Positions 27,505-37,474 of a stretch of 64,000 nt of DNA are shown here, piece by piece. Each line of letters begins with the position of its first letter. Positions within the stretch are counted from its first letter, which is position 1. The position numbers and the translations under genes were made by a program. The notes under the pieces are model-generated. The model saw only the letters and a list, made by a program, of their open reading frames with translations, did no database searches and had not been told where the DNA came from. Source of the stretch: JAOSJT01 sp035362335 (lineage in GTDB: Bacteria > Bacteroidota > Ignavibacteria > SZUA-365); the NCBI GenBank assembly GCA_035362335.1, contig DAOSDL010000009.1, forward strand, positions 62,001-126,000, given 5' to 3'.

Positions 27505-30219
27505 ATGGAACGTCTCTTCCTCATCGACGGCATGGCGATTGCCTACCGCGCGTATTTCGCCTTCATCAACAGGCCGCTCATCAATTCGAAGGGCATGAAC
27601 ACCAGCGCGATTTTCGGTTTCGTGAATACGCTGGAAAAAATCCTGGGCGACGAGCGCCCGGATCACATCGCCGTGGCCTTCGATACCAAGCATCCCACCT
27701 TCCGGCACGAGCGCTTCCCCGCGTACAAGGCGACACGCGAGAAAATGCCCGACGACATGGTCGAACAGCTCCCCTACCTCAAACGCATTGTCGAGGCCTA
27801 TCGCATTCCCGTCATCGAATTGCCCGGTTGGGAGGCCGACGATGTGATCGGCACCTTGGCCAAACGCGGCGAAGCGGAAGGTCTGTCCTGTGTACTCGTC
27901 ACTCCCGACAAGGACTACATGCAGCTTGTGTCGGAGCGGGTGACGCTGTTCCGTCCCGGCAAAGGCAGCGACACCTTCGATGTGGTCGATCTTGAAGGTG
28001 TACGGGAAAAATTCGGCGTCGCCCCCGCCCAGGTGGTGGACGTGCTTGGGTTGATGGGCGATCAGTCCGACAATATTCCGGGCGTGAAAGGCGTGGGTGA
28101 AAAAACCGCCATTCCCCTCATTCAGCAATACGGCAGCATCGACGGACTGTACGAGCAGCTCGACACGCTGGGCAAGCCGGCACTGCGACAGAAGCTGGAG
28201 GAGAACCGCGACATGGCCATGCTGTCGCGGGAGCTTGTGACCATTGATGTGCACGCCCCGGTGCATATCGATCCTCACGAACTCCGCGCGGCCCCGCGCG
28301 ATGTGGCCACGCTGCGCAGCTTGTTTGCCGAACTCGAACTCAAGCGCTTCCTCGACAAGCTGCGCGACGATGCTCCCGTCGATTCCACCGCCACCACCAC
28401 CGGCAGCGGCACCGACGGCATTCGCAGCATCGACGATACAGCGCACAGCTATGAAATCGTTCGCGACGAGCAGGAGTTGCTCGGCATGGTGCGGACCATC
28501 GCGGCGAGCGAGGCCTTCTGTTTCGACACCGAAACGACCGGACTCGATCCTCTGCGTGCCGACATTGTCGGCCTGTCCTTTGCCGTCAGGCCCCACCACG
28601 CCTGGTATGTGCCGGCGATGTTGGAGCTTGCGCTCGACATCATTCTCCGCGAGATCGCTCCGCTGTTCGACGGAAGCCGCAGCATCATCGGCCAGAATCT
28701 GAAATTCGATTTGCTCGTTCTGAAAGCCGCGGGCATGCATTGCTCGGCGCCGCTGTACGACACCATGCTCGCGGCCTATATCCTGCGGCCAGACGGCGAC
28801 CACGACATGGACACGTTGGCCTTGCAGCATCTGCGCTATCAGCCCGTGTCCATCGGCACCTTGATCGGCAAGGGCAAGGCGCAGCTCTCCATGGCCGATG
28901 TTCCACTCGACGAAATCGCCGCCTACGCCGCCGAGGATGCCGACGTGACCTTGCAGCTCTCGCAGGTGTTGCGTGGCGAAATTGTGAAGACCGGACAGGC
29001 CGCACTGCTCGAGAAGGTGGAGTTTCCGTTGGTACACGTGCTCACCGACATGGAGTACCATGGCGTGCGTATCGACACGGCGGCGTTGGAGGAAATTTCG
29101 CTGGAAATGGAAAAGCACATCGCGCAGGCCACCGCCGACATTCACGCGCAGGCGGGCGAGGTGTTCAACATCGGTTCGACCAAGCAACTCGGTACGATTC
29201 TCTTCGAGAAGCTCGGCCTGCCTTCGGGAAAAAAGACGAAGACCGGCTATTCCACCGACGTTTCCGTGCTGGAATCACTGCTCGGGCGCCATCCCATCAT
29301 CGAGAGCATACTCGCCTACCGGCAGCTGACGAAACTTAAAAGCACCTATATCGATGCATTGCCACGCATGGTGCATCCGGTCACCGGCCGCGTGCATACA
29401 TCGTACAACCAGGCCGTGGCCGCCACCGGACGTCTGAGCAGCACCGATCCCAATTTGCAGAACATTCCCATCCGCAGCGAGCGCGGACGCGAAATCCGTC
29501 GCGCCTTCGTTGCCGCCGATGCGGAGCATGTGCTGTTCTCGGCGGATTATTCGCAGATCGAGTTGCGGCTTGCTGCCGAAATCAGCGGAGACGAAGGCCT
29601 GCTCGACGCCTTCCGCCACGGTGAGGACATTCACAGCAGCACGGCGATGAAGTTGTTCGACGTGCCCGCCGCCGAAGTCACCAGCGAGATGCGCCGCCGT
29701 GCCAAAACCACCAACTTCGGTATTCTCTACGGCATCAGCGCCTTCGGTCTGGCGCAGCGTCTGGGCATTTCCAACGCCGACGCCAAGGATCTGATCGATC
29801 TCTATTTCGATCGCTATCCGCGCATCAACGCGTACATCATGAAGACCATCGCCTTCGCGCAATCGCACGGCTACGTGGAAACCTTGCTCGGTCGACGCCG
29901 CTACATTCCGGACATCAAGAGCAGCAATCGCAACGTCCGCATGTTTGCCGAGCGCACGGCCATCAATGCTCCGATACAGGGCAGCGCGGCGGACATGATC
30001 AAAATCGCGATGATTCGCATTCACGAGGCGCTGCGCGATCGTGCTCTCCGTACGCGCATGATCTTGCAGGTACACGATGAACTGGTGTTCGACACTCCGC
30101 GCGATGAAGTCGAGGAAGTGCGCGACCTCGTCACGCGGCACATGACCACCGCCATGAACCTCACCGTTCCCATCGCCGTGGACTGCGGCTGGGGCGACAA
30201 CTGGCTGGAAGCGCATTGA
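27505..30219 (+). CDS. polA: DNA polymerase I
   Basis: 904 residues with all three enzyme activities apparently intact. The N-terminal 5' nuclease (1-290) shows FLIDGMAIAYRAYFAF, PGWEADDVIG and GDQSDNIPG. The 3'-5' proofreading domain (about 320-500) keeps FDTETTGLD, the GQNLKFD segment and YAAEDAD, so it is catalytically competent, unlike in Thermus or Bacillus. The polymerase domain has DYSQIELR (motif A), RRRAKTTNFGILYG (O-helix with Phe) and VHDELVF (motif C). It fills gaps in repair and removes Okazaki primers. Start 27505 is set by the conserved N-terminus; the upstream in-frame extension lies in the preceding terminator. Confidence 0.97.
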   Translation: MERLFLIDGMAIAYRAYFAFINRPLINSKGMNTSAIFGFVNTLEKILGDERPDHIAVAFDTKHPTFRHERFPAYKATREKMPDDMVEQLPYLKRIVEAYRIPVIELPGWEADDVIGTLAKRGEAEGLSCVLVTPDKDYMQLVSERVTLFRPGKGSDTFDVVDLEGVREKFGVAPAQVVDVLGLMGDQSDNIPGVKGVGEKTAIPLIQQYGSIDGLYEQLDTLGKPALRQKLEENRDMAMLSRELVTIDVHAPVHIDPHELRAAPRDVATLRSLFAELELKRFLDKLRDDAPVDSTATTTGSGTDGIRSIDDTAHSYEIVRDEQELLGMVRTIAASEAFCFDTETTGLDPLRADIVGLSFAVRPHHAWYVPAMLELALDIILREIAPLFDGSRSIIGQNLKFDLLVLKAAGMHCSAPLYDTMLAAYILRPDGDHDMDTLALQHLRYQPVSIGTLIGKGKAQLSMADVPLDEIAAYAAEDADVTLQLSQVLRGEIVKTGQAALLEKVEFPLVHVLTDMEYHGVRIDTAALEEISLEMEKHIAQATADIHAQAGEVFNIGSTKQLGTILFEKLGLPSGKKTKTGYSTDVSVLESLLGRHPIIESILAYRQLTKLKSTYIDALPRMVHPVTGRVHTSYNQAVAATGRLSSTDPNLQNIPIRSERGREIRRAFVAADAEHVLFSADYSQIELRLAAEISGDEGLLDAFRHGEDIHSSTAMKLFDVPAAEVTSEMRRRAKTTNFGILYGISAFGLAQRLGISNADAKDLIDLYFDRYPRINAYIMKTIAFAQSHGYVETLLGRRRYIPDIKSSNRNVRMFAERTAINAPIQGSAADMIKIAMIRIHEALRDRALRTRMILQVHDELVFDTPRDEVEEVRDLVTRHMTTAMNLTVPIAVDCGWGDNWLEAH

Positions 30220-30220
30220 A

Positions 30221-30246
30221 AAAGGGCGAAGATCGCTTCGCCCTTT
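30221..30246. terminator. Bidirectional intrinsic terminator
   Basis: A perfect 11-bp stem (AAAGGGCGAAG with CTTCGCCCTTT) around ATCG, flanked by A on one side and T on the other. It ends polA and the convergent superoxide dismutase. Confidence 0.85.
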
Positions 30247-30273
30247 CCTTCCCTTTTCACACTCCCGCTACTG

Positions 30274-30954
30274 CTATTTCGCTGCGCGTATCGCCTTGCC
30301 GTACAACTCCGATACCGCTTCCCAATTGATCACATCCCAGATGGCGGCGAGGTAATCGCCGCGGCGATTCTGGTACTTCAGATAATAGGCATGTTCCCAT
30401 ACATCGATGCCGAGAATGGGTGTACCACGTTGCATGCCGATGTCCATGAGGGGATTGTCCTGATTCGCAGTGGACGTCACCGCCAGCTTCTTCTCCGGCG
30501 TCACGTATAGCCAGGCCCAACCGGAGCCGAAGCGCGTGGCTGCGAGCTTGTTCAATTGCTCCTTGAGCTGCTCCGTTCCACCAAAGGTTTCGGCGATGGC
30601 ACGGGCTAATTCATCAGATGGTTTGGTGTTTTTCTTAGGAGTGAGAATATTCCAGAACAGCGTGTGATTGTAATGGCCACCACCGTTGTTGCGGATGGCC
30701 GAGCTGTATTTGGAGACATTGGCCAGAACGTCTTCAATGCTCAGCGTCTGGGAAATGCCTTCCTCCTGTATCGCCTTGTTGAGATTGCTCACATACCCCG
30801 CGTGATGCTTGCTGTAATGTATCTCCATGGTGCGCGCATCAATGGAGGGCTCCAATGCCTTGTAGTCGTAGGGCAAGGGTGCCTGTGAGAACTGCGCGAA
30901 CGCGGTGTTCATGACCACCACCGCCAGGGCAAAAAATAGCATGGACTGTTTCAC
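30274..30954 (-). CDS. Exported Fe/Mn superoxide dismutase
   Basis: 226 residues. A signal peptide of about 20 residues (MLFFALAVVVMNTAFA) precedes a complete Fe/Mn-SOD: EIHYSKHH with the first ligand His, NNGGGHYNHTLFW with the second, and GIDVWEHAYY with the Asp and last His. It converts superoxide to peroxide and oxygen. The signal peptide places it in the periplasm or cell surface, whereas most sodA/sodB products are cytoplasmic. The metal cannot be told safely; the NQDNPLMD context is common to both. It starts with GTG at 30954 or ATG at 30942. Confidence 0.93.
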   Translation of the reverse strand: MKQSMLFFALAVVVMNTAFAQFSQAPLPYDYKALEPSIDARTMEIHYSKHHAGYVSNLNKAIQEEGISQTLSIEDVLANVSKYSSAIRNNGGGHYNHTLFWNILTPKKNTKPSDELARAIAETFGGTEQLKEQLNKLAATRFGSGWAWLYVTPEKKLAVTSTANQDNPLMDIGMQRGTPILGIDVWEHAYYLKYQNRRGDYLAAIWDVINWEAVSELYGKAIRAAK

Positions 30955-31127
30955 TGTATTCGCTCGTCATTGTGAAAAAAAATCGTGTGGAAATATCGCG
31001 AGACGCCGCGCATTGCACGGCGCACATGGTGATCAACAACCGCGGGCCGTCATTGGTTCGATGCAACGGTACATCGAAACGGTGCGAGCACCGGCAGGGT
31101 CAATCGGCAGCGACGGCAAACATACAA

Positions 31128-31169
31128 CAACGCGCCGAGCCATCCCTTGTGGGACAGCCCGGCGCGTTG
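31128..31169 (-). terminator. Terminator of the large DUF11 gene
   Basis: CAACGCGCCG pairs with CGGCGCGTTG with a second inner stem (GTCCC/GGGAT), and on the minus strand it is followed by TTGTATGTTT. It lies 20 bases past the stop of the 1700-residue protein. Confidence 0.65.
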
Positions 31170-31189
31170 CCTCTCGATGGAACGATGTA

Positions 31190-34100
31190 CTACCGGGTGA
31201 TGCGCAGCGGCCGGGTCACGAAGCCCCCGGGCGTCGCCAGGCGCAGAATGTACGTACCGGATGCGAGTGCCGATACGTCAATGCGCGTTGAATGCAAGCC
31301 TGCTTCGCGCGTGCCCTGCAAGGCCTCGGCCACGCGCTCGCCAAGCTGATTGTAGAGTTCGAGACGCACATCCATCGCATTGCCCAACATGTAGTTGATC
31401 GTTGCATTGTGCGCCGCCGGATTCGGGAAGGCATGCAGCAACTGGAAATCGCCCGCCACTGCATGCGTGCCGTCGCTGCGCACGGAGAGCACCGAGGTGG
31501 TGATACCCACGGTATCCGTTGCCAACGCGTTGCCCTCTTCATCGTAGGTGGTCCAGCGAATCACCGGCGTACCGGGCGCCGCGGAATCGCGCGCCACCAC
31601 GATGTTGAAGTACTCACTCGAAGCCCCGGGCTGCACGGGACGATCGAAGGTGAACAGTCCCTCCGTCGCTCCTTGCTGATAGCCCTCCAGCTTCTCGTAG
31701 CCGCTGCGAAGAGTTGTGCCTTCCCAATGCGCACCCGAACCGGCGATGATCACATCGGTGGCGGCCTCGACATTGACCGAAATCCACTTCACCGGCGATG
31801 TGGTGCCCGTGTTGCGCAGACGCAGTTTGTTGGCGTATACGCGATCCTTGATCGGATCCGTCACCACCACGCCCGTGCCAATGCCCAGCGCGGCCTTCCA
31901 CGGACCGTAGGTGTACAGGCAACTGTCGCCATCCGCATGATGCACCACGATCTGCACATTGCCAGTCCAGGCGCAGGAGTATGGAATGGCGAGATTGAAA
32001 CTCACCGAGGTGTTGGCGCTGATGAAACCGCTGTTGGGAATGCGATTGTACGGCACCGACCAGGTCGTTGGAGCGAGATCCACTTGCAGCGCTCCGCCAA
32101 TGACATTGCACGGAGTAGGCACCGGCGTCACCGTGACATAGGTGATCGGGGACGCGGGCAGCTTGTTGTTGAAAATGGTGAACGAGCGTCCCGACAGTTG
32201 CAGAATGTTCGTGACAAAGGGCTTCACCTTGATATCATCGCAGCGGATGAGCGGCGTGCGGTCGCAAGTATACTGGAAACGCAGCACGCAGGAATCCTTG
32301 CCGTGATGCACCACGAGGGTGACAAACACCGTGTTGGATGGCGTGTTTGGATTGGCCTGGAACATGAACTGCAGGTTGCCGGGGCAAGCGGGGCTGTAGG
32401 TCAGCACACCGCTCGTGCTGCCCACCGCCGGTGGCGTCACAGGCATGCAGGGCATGGTGATGAAGCTGTTGAGCGTGCCGCCGGTGATGGTGTAGGAAAT
32501 GGACGTGATCGGCGTACCCGGACCATTGACGATGGTGGCCTTGTAATCACAGCACGCGGTGTCCACTTCCGCCTTGATCAGCGAGTCGCAGGGCGCCGAC
32601 GCGCAGGGCGTGAGATCGAAGCAAATGCTGTCGCAAAGCACGGGCTGCATGGGCGGTGGACCGGTCGCAATCCAGATGCGAATGCATGCGAAGGAATTCA
32701 CCGGTGGCGTATCGGTGAATGTCAAGGTCTGCGTGCTGCTGCCTGTCGGCACAGTCAGTGACGCGGGCGACACCGCGCCTTGCAGCGAATTGAACGACAG
32801 GAACATGGGATTCGCGGAGGCATTGTTCACAGACACCGACACCGTGTAGGTGCAGTTGCCTGCAGCATCCACGCCTGCCGTGGTGATCGATTTGACAGAC
32901 GCGTCGAGCGAATCGCAGAGATCTCCGTGGCTGTCGCACGGCGGTAGATCGAAGCACACACTATCGCACACGACACGAATGCCCTGTGAGAAGTATCCGT
33001 AGCGAATGCACGCAAACACATCCGTCGGCGGCGTATCGGTGAAGGTGAAGGTCTGTGTGCTGTTGCCCACCGGTATGCTGGCCGTCGGCGGTGCGACGGT
33101 GCCCTGGAAGGACTCGAACCACAGCGGTAGTGGCGCAATGGACGAGTTCGTGAAATTCAACGTCACCGAGTATGTGCAATTGCCGGAGCTGTTCACGCCA
33201 GTCGACGTCACCGAGCCGAACTTCACATTGAGCGAATCGCAGGGATCGGTTGTCCCGCCACAGGGAGGCACATCGAAGCACACACTGTCGCAGACCACGC
33301 GTATGCCTTGCGCAAAGTAGCCGAAGCGCATACAGGCGAACACATCCGTGGGGGGCGTGTCGGTGAAGGTGAAGGTTTGCGTACTGCTGCCCACCGGAAC
33401 ATTCACAATGGCCGGCGTGACCGCGCCCTGGAAGGACTCGAACCACGTGCTGCTCGGCGAGGATGAGGTGTTGTTGAAGGCCAGCGTTACCGTGTAGGTG
33501 CAATGGCCGGAGCTGTTCACACCGGAGGCGTTGATCGATTGCACCTGTGCGCGCAGCGAGTCGCAGGGATCGCTGCCGCCGCACGGCGGAAGGTCGAAGC
33601 ACACGCTGTCGCAAAGTACCGTGGCACCTGTGGCCGCTTGATAACCGTAGCGGATACACGCGAAGATGTTCGTCGGCGGTGTGTCGACAAAGGTCAACGT
33701 GTCGATGGTTGTTCCACTCGGTATGGTCATGGATGCGGGGATCACATTGCCCGAGAAGGATTGGAAGCTTCCCGTGACCGGAGCGCCGGGATTGTTGATC
33801 GCCACGATGACATCATAGGTGCAATTGCCCGCGGGATCCACGCCGGTGTTGAGAATGCCCTGCAACTGCATCGAGTAGCAGCCGGTGCTGTCCTTTTTCA
33901 CTGTGACACACGCCGCGCCGGATTCGAGATTCCCGGTGGCCTGATCCGAGATCACCGAACTATTGATCAAGTGCCGCACCGCGCCGTTCGCGGCGAAGGT
34001 GTTGCATGCTATCGCATTGTCCTGCGCGCCCGGTGCCACCGTTGCGGTGAACATGGACGTCGCACTATTGCCCGCCGGTATTGGTGTGGAACCAAAATAC

Positions 34101-36292
34101 CATCCGAGGTTTCGATCCAACGGCAGCATGCCCGTCGCCCAGCTGCCCATGGTGCCGCAGCCACTGGTGAACATCGGACCAGGCGCTCCGCTTGGCGCGA
34201 AGATATTCACGTTCGAAAAGCTCGTGGCATTGCGATACGGGCTGGCCAGTGGTGATGTGAGAATGGGAGCATTGAAGCCCACGTTGAAGGCGCTGCCACG
34301 CGGCGAGCACGGCCCGAGAATCAGATTGTCGTTGGGCGCATTGTCGCGCGGCAGCAGATCGGCGAAGGTCACGTGACGCAACCCCACGCTGCCGGGCGCC
34401 ACGGTGAGGCGCAGGCGGTAATTCACATTCGAACCGGCCGACGTACTGACGGACGAAGCCCAACTCGTGGTGTCTTTCGCCACGGCCTTGTCCAGTACAA
34501 AGCCCGTCGTTCCCACCACATTCACATAGTCGATGTTGGAATTCACCGACGGCCCGATATTCCCGCCGCTGATGGTGAAGCTGTTCGGGATGTTTCCGAG
34601 TGCCGAGGTGTCCACCACTTTCACATCGAACTCTATGTAGTAGAACGGCACGCCGAACGCTCCGTACATGCCGCAGGCGCCGTAGAAAATGTTCTGGCAC
34701 GATGCAGGGATGCTTGGCAAGGTGAAGGTCAGCGTGTTGCCCGCTTGCGTCAAACCCACACCCGCCCAGTTGCTGGTGTTCGAACATGGCGTGTTCCACG
34801 AACTGGCGCTGTAGTACGAGGGATTGCCGATGTACTGGAGATTCGGATTCAGCACATCCGTGATGGTGGCGCCGGTGATCGGAAGACCGCCGATATTCTG
34901 CACTCGCAGGCGGTAGCGGAAGATGCTGCCGGGCGTGTAGGAAGTCTGCTTGTTGCAAACTTCCTTCCACACGCAGGGCTTGGGCGCGGGCGCGGTCACC
35001 GTGAATGGAGCGCAGGCCACTATGGGAGCCATGCCGACAATGTTCAGGTAAGCGCAGTTGTTGATCACCGAACCCACGGTTGCGCTGTTCGGTATTGTGA
35101 AGTTGACCTCGAAATACCGGCAGGTATTGGGTGGCAAGGGCGAGGACAGCGTCACCGTCACGACATTGCCCACGAGCGTTGCCGTCAGACCGGACGACAC
35201 CGTTCCGAGCGAAACACCCGTCAACGCGGCCGGAATCGTATCGGTGATCGTGAGCGCGCTGATGGTGGTGCTGCCGTTGTTGCACAGCCAGATGCTGTAC
35301 TTGCCCGTGCAGCCCGGCTGTCCGGTAGTGTTGACAAACTTGCTGAATGTGGCGCTCGTCACGGATTTCACCTCGACACATGTTGTCGGACTGGTGTGTA
35401 CCGCGGGTCCGCAGGGTGCGTTCGGGCTACCCAGCGTGCCCTGCAACGTTGCCCGGTTGAGCAGTTGCGAGCCATTGGGGAAGAGCGCGCGAGGGTAAAG
35501 AATCGAGAAGGTGCAGCACACGGTGTTGAACATCGGGATGGCGGAGAGATTGCCAATGTTCCACGTCACCACATTCCCCGTCTGAGTGGCACCACACGAT
35601 GAGCTCACGAGCTGCGCTCCAGCGGGCAAGGTGTCGTACACCACCGCATTGAACATGTTGAGCTGTCCGGTGACACCCACATTCTTGTAAACACACACCT
35701 GATAGGTGACGACCGAGTCCGCCGTGACATAGGGGCAAGGTCCCGGCTGCGTTCCAACGCCTGTCACCCATTTGCCAATGGTCCAGGGGTTCACTGCTTG
35801 CGCTGTGGTGGAAATGAAACCGGTGCAAAAATCGATGGGCGTGCCATTGAGCGAGGCGGTCATGCAGGCGCGATTGCGGGCTGTGGTGCCATTGCAGGTG
35901 ATGCCGTTCGGGAATTGCACCGTGATCACGAAGGATCCCGAGCATCCCGATGGAACCGAAGCCCAACTCAGCGTCACGGTGCCACTCGTGCCCACCGCCG
36001 GAGTTGTGGTGACAGGCGTGCCGCAGGCACTGGTGACGCTGATCGCCTGAAACGTTGTGGCCGCGGGGAGAACATCGGTGATGGTGACGTTGGTCGCCCC
36101 CGCCGGAATGGAGAAATAGATGGTGTAAGAGAAGTTCTGTCCTGTAGCGATGGCAGTGTCGCTGACCACCTTTTTCAGGGTAAAGCCATTCGACTGCGCC
36201 TCGGACATGAACGACTGCGCGTCCACGTGTGTCACCAAGACCACGGACGCGAGCAAGCACCATGCATATACCCACAGTACACACCGTTTCAT
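31190..36292 (-). CDS. Giant T9SS-secreted DUF11-repeat protein
   Basis: 1700 residues. Signal peptide (MKRCVLWVYAWCLLASVV...DAQ), then about 800 residues of DUF11-type immunoglobulin-like modules with recurring T-I-T-D-V/T-L/I-P-A motifs, then four Cys-rich repeats of about 108 residues, then further beta modules, and a T9SS sorting domain at the end (HAFPNPAAHNATINY, LYNQLGERV, LASGTYILRL). The protein is very Thr/Ser/Asn-rich, poor in Lys, with many Cys pairs, as expected for a long extracellular stalk, adhesin or surface-layer component delivered by the type IX system. Start 36292 is supported by GAGG 5 bases ahead. It is a stand-alone transcription unit with a long leader. Function beyond surface structure is not shown. 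Confidence 0.88.
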   Translation of the reverse strand: MKRCVLWVYAWCLLASVVLVTHVDAQSFMSEAQSNGFTLKKVVSDTAIATGQNFSYTIYFSIPAGATNVTITDVLPAATTFQAISVTSACGTPVTTTPAVGTSGTVTLSWASVPSGCSGSFVITVQFPNGITCNGTTARNRACMTASLNGTPIDFCTGFISTTAQAVNPWTIGKWVTGVGTQPGPCPYVTADSVVTYQVCVYKNVGVTGQLNMFNAVVYDTLPAGAQLVSSSCGATQTGNVVTWNIGNLSAIPMFNTVCCTFSILYPRALFPNGSQLLNRATLQGTLGSPNAPCGPAVHTSPTTCVEVKSVTSATFSKFVNTTGQPGCTGKYSIWLCNNGSTTISALTITDTIPAALTGVSLGTVSSGLTATLVGNVVTVTLSSPLPPNTCRYFEVNFTIPNSATVGSVINNCAYLNIVGMAPIVACAPFTVTAPAPKPCVWKEVCNKQTSYTPGSIFRYRLRVQNIGGLPITGATITDVLNPNLQYIGNPSYYSASSWNTPCSNTSNWAGVGLTQAGNTLTFTLPSIPASCQNIFYGACGMYGAFGVPFYYIEFDVKVVDTSALGNIPNSFTISGGNIGPSVNSNIDYVNVVGTTGFVLDKAVAKDTTSWASSVSTSAGSNVNYRLRLTVAPGSVGLRHVTFADLLPRDNAPNDNLILGPCSPRGSAFNVGFNAPILTSPLASPYRNATSFSNVNIFAPSGAPGPMFTSGCGTMGSWATGMLPLDRNLGWYFGSTPIPAGNSATSMFTATVAPGAQDNAIACNTFAANGAVRHLINSSVISDQATGNLESGAACVTVKKDSTGCYSMQLQGILNTGVDPAGNCTYDVIVAINNPGAPVTGSFQSFSGNVIPASMTIPSGTTIDTLTFVDTPPTNIFACIRYGYQAATGATVLCDSVCFDLPPCGGSDPCDSLRAQVQSINASGVNSSGHCTYTVTLAFNNTSSSPSSTWFESFQGAVTPAIVNVPVGSSTQTFTFTDTPPTDVFACMRFGYFAQGIRVVCDSVCFDVPPCGGTTDPCDSLNVKFGSVTSTGVNSSGNCTYSVTLNFTNSSIAPLPLWFESFQGTVAPPTASIPVGNSTQTFTFTDTPPTDVFACIRYGYFSQGIRVVCDSVCFDLPPCDSHGDLCDSLDASVKSITTAGVDAAGNCTYTVSVSVNNASANPMFLSFNSLQGAVSPASLTVPTGSSTQTLTFTDTPPVNSFACIRIWIATGPPPMQPVLCDSICFDLTPCASAPCDSLIKAEVDTACCDYKATIVNGPGTPITSISYTITGGTLNSFITMPCMPVTPPAVGSTSGVLTYSPACPGNLQFMFQANPNTPSNTVFVTLVVHHGKDSCVLRFQYTCDRTPLIRCDDIKVKPFVTNILQLSGRSFTIFNNKLPASPITYVTVTPVPTPCNVIGGALQVDLAPTTWSVPYNRIPNSGFISANTSVSFNLAIPYSCAWTGNVQIVVHHADGDSCLYTYGPWKAALGIGTGVVVTDPIKDRVYANKLRLRNTGTTSPVKWISVNVEAATDVIIAGSGAHWEGTTLRSGYEKLEGYQQGATEGLFTFDRPVQPGASSEYFNIVVARDSAAPGTPVIRWTTYDEEGNALATDTVGITTSVLSVRSDGTHAVAGDFQLLHAFPNPAAHNATINYMLGNAMDVRLELYNQLGERVAEALQGTREAGLHSTRIDVSALASGTYILRLATPGGFVTRPLRITR
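32591..33880 (-). repeat. Four tandem Cys-rich coding repeats (~324 bp each)
   Basis: Inside the DUF11 protein gene, units of about 107-108 codons each begin with Cys (CYS or CDS) and carry GNCTY (GHCTY in the second), FTDTPPT (with variants) and LCDSVCFD/VCDSVCFD followed by PPC. Units 2 and 3 are most alike in protein but differ at many third codon positions, so the duplication is old and the protein sequence is maintained. A partial fifth unit (CDSLIKAEVD) follows. Confidence 0.85.
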
Positions 36293-36732
36293 AACAACCT
36301 CGACTGGTGTATGGTAAAGAAATCGTTGCATTCAGCGCGATCACTCCTCGCAGGCCTTGTCCGGCCCGGCGTGTCCGCTGCTAGCAGAACCGCCGTGGAC
36401 ACGTGTTTTCGCCGCTGCAAGGCCGCATGCGTGCATCCCGCACAGGGGAGACTCGCACACCGCGTCGCCGAACCGCGCGTATCAGACCAGCGGGCCGACG
36501 TCGCGGCACGTAGGTGCGTGATACCGAAGGAGGCACGGTCGGAGTTCGAGCGATGCGATTCTTGAGGATTAATCGTGCTCTAATATACATGCTGTTTGGC
36601 GAAACGCAAGGATTTTGGAAAAATCTTCCTTTTATTTTATTGCGCAACGGCAATCCCTCGAGATCCCGGGGCGCCAACGATCATGGCCGCCCGTGGGCTT
36701 GCATAGCCGCGAGACGCACCCTAGATTGAAGC
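36293..36732. other. 440-base intergenic region without a gene
   Basis: No credible reading frame is seen on either strand. The part next to the DUF11 gene is GC-rich and would form its roughly 280-base leader; the middle (36560-36660) is AT-rich and holds the probable promoter at 36582-36609 and a T-rich stretch at 36630-36645. Confidence 0.5.
36582..36609 (-). promoter_or_regulatory. Possible promoter of the DUF11 gene
   Basis: On the minus strand TTGCGT (36604-36609), a 16-base spacer and TATATT (36582-36587). It points to the giant surface protein and implies an untranslated leader near 280 bases. Confidence 0.35.
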
Positions 36733-37440
36733 ATGGCGCGAACCGACCACATGCCTCCCCTGTACCGCAATCTTCTTCTGCTGTTGCTCGTTGTGCTGTC
36801 GCTGGCATTCTGGAATTCCATTCTCCTCACGCCGATCAAGCTGTTTGTGGTATTGCTTCACGAGCTGTCGCATGCTTTGGCAGCGATCGTGACCGGTGGA
36901 TCCGTGGAATACATCGAAATCGACGCACGCATCGGAGGCCTCGCGGTAACACGCGGAGGTTGGACCTGGCTGGTGGTGTCGAGTGGATATCTCGGCAGCA
37001 TGCTGCTTGGTAGCGGCATACTGCTCGCGTCCGTGCGCACCCGAGGCGCCCGGCTGTTGTCCGCAGGCATTGGTGTCGTGGTGCTGACGATCACCGCGGT
37101 GTTTGTGCGCAATGGCTTCGGCCTGCTTTTCGGAGCGCTGTTCGGTGCTGCCATGCTTGCCGCGGCGCGCTTCCTCCCCTCACCCTGGTTGCCCATGCTG
37201 ATGCAATACCTCGGGACCATAAGCTGCCTGTACGCGCTCGTGGATGTACAGGAAGATCTGCTGACTTTCGAACACCGTATGACCGACGCCAGCATCATGG
37301 CATCACATACAGGTATTCCCGCACTGGTGTGGGGAGTACTCTGGAGCATACTCGCACTGCTCGTCCTGTTGCTCACACTGCGGATCGTGTGGAGGGCTTC
37401 GGCCGTGCCCATCACGCCTGAGCGCGGCGGCAACGTGTGA
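36733..37440 (+). CDS. M50-type membrane metallopeptidase
   Basis: 235 residues, polytopic. The zinc-binding HExxH lies inside a membrane helix (H43-E-L-S-H47), the hallmark of M50 (site-2-like) proteases; this short version without PDZ domain resembles the M50B-like group. The second metal Asp normally in a later helix may be D231-like or D176-like and was not assigned with confidence. Inner membrane, possibly intramembrane proteolysis in signalling. It ends 34 bases before gltX and may be co-transcribed with it. Confidence 0.82.
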   Translation: MARTDHMPPLYRNLLLLLLVVLSLAFWNSILLTPIKLFVVLLHELSHALAAIVTGGSVEYIEIDARIGGLAVTRGGWTWLVVSSGYLGSMLLGSGILLASVRTRGARLLSAGIGVVVLTITAVFVRNGFGLLFGALFGAAMLAAARFLPSPWLPMLMQYLGTISCLYALVDVQEDLLTFEHRMTDASIMASHTGIPALVWGVLWSILALLVLLLTLRIVWRASAVPITPERGGNV

Positions 37441-37474
37441 TTCACGCATATTTCACCATTTTTCCCTTTCATCC

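Noticed and set aside
27391..29187. 598-codon minus-strand frame opposite polA
   Set aside because: No family features; it lies entirely antisense to polA, whose motifs are complete.
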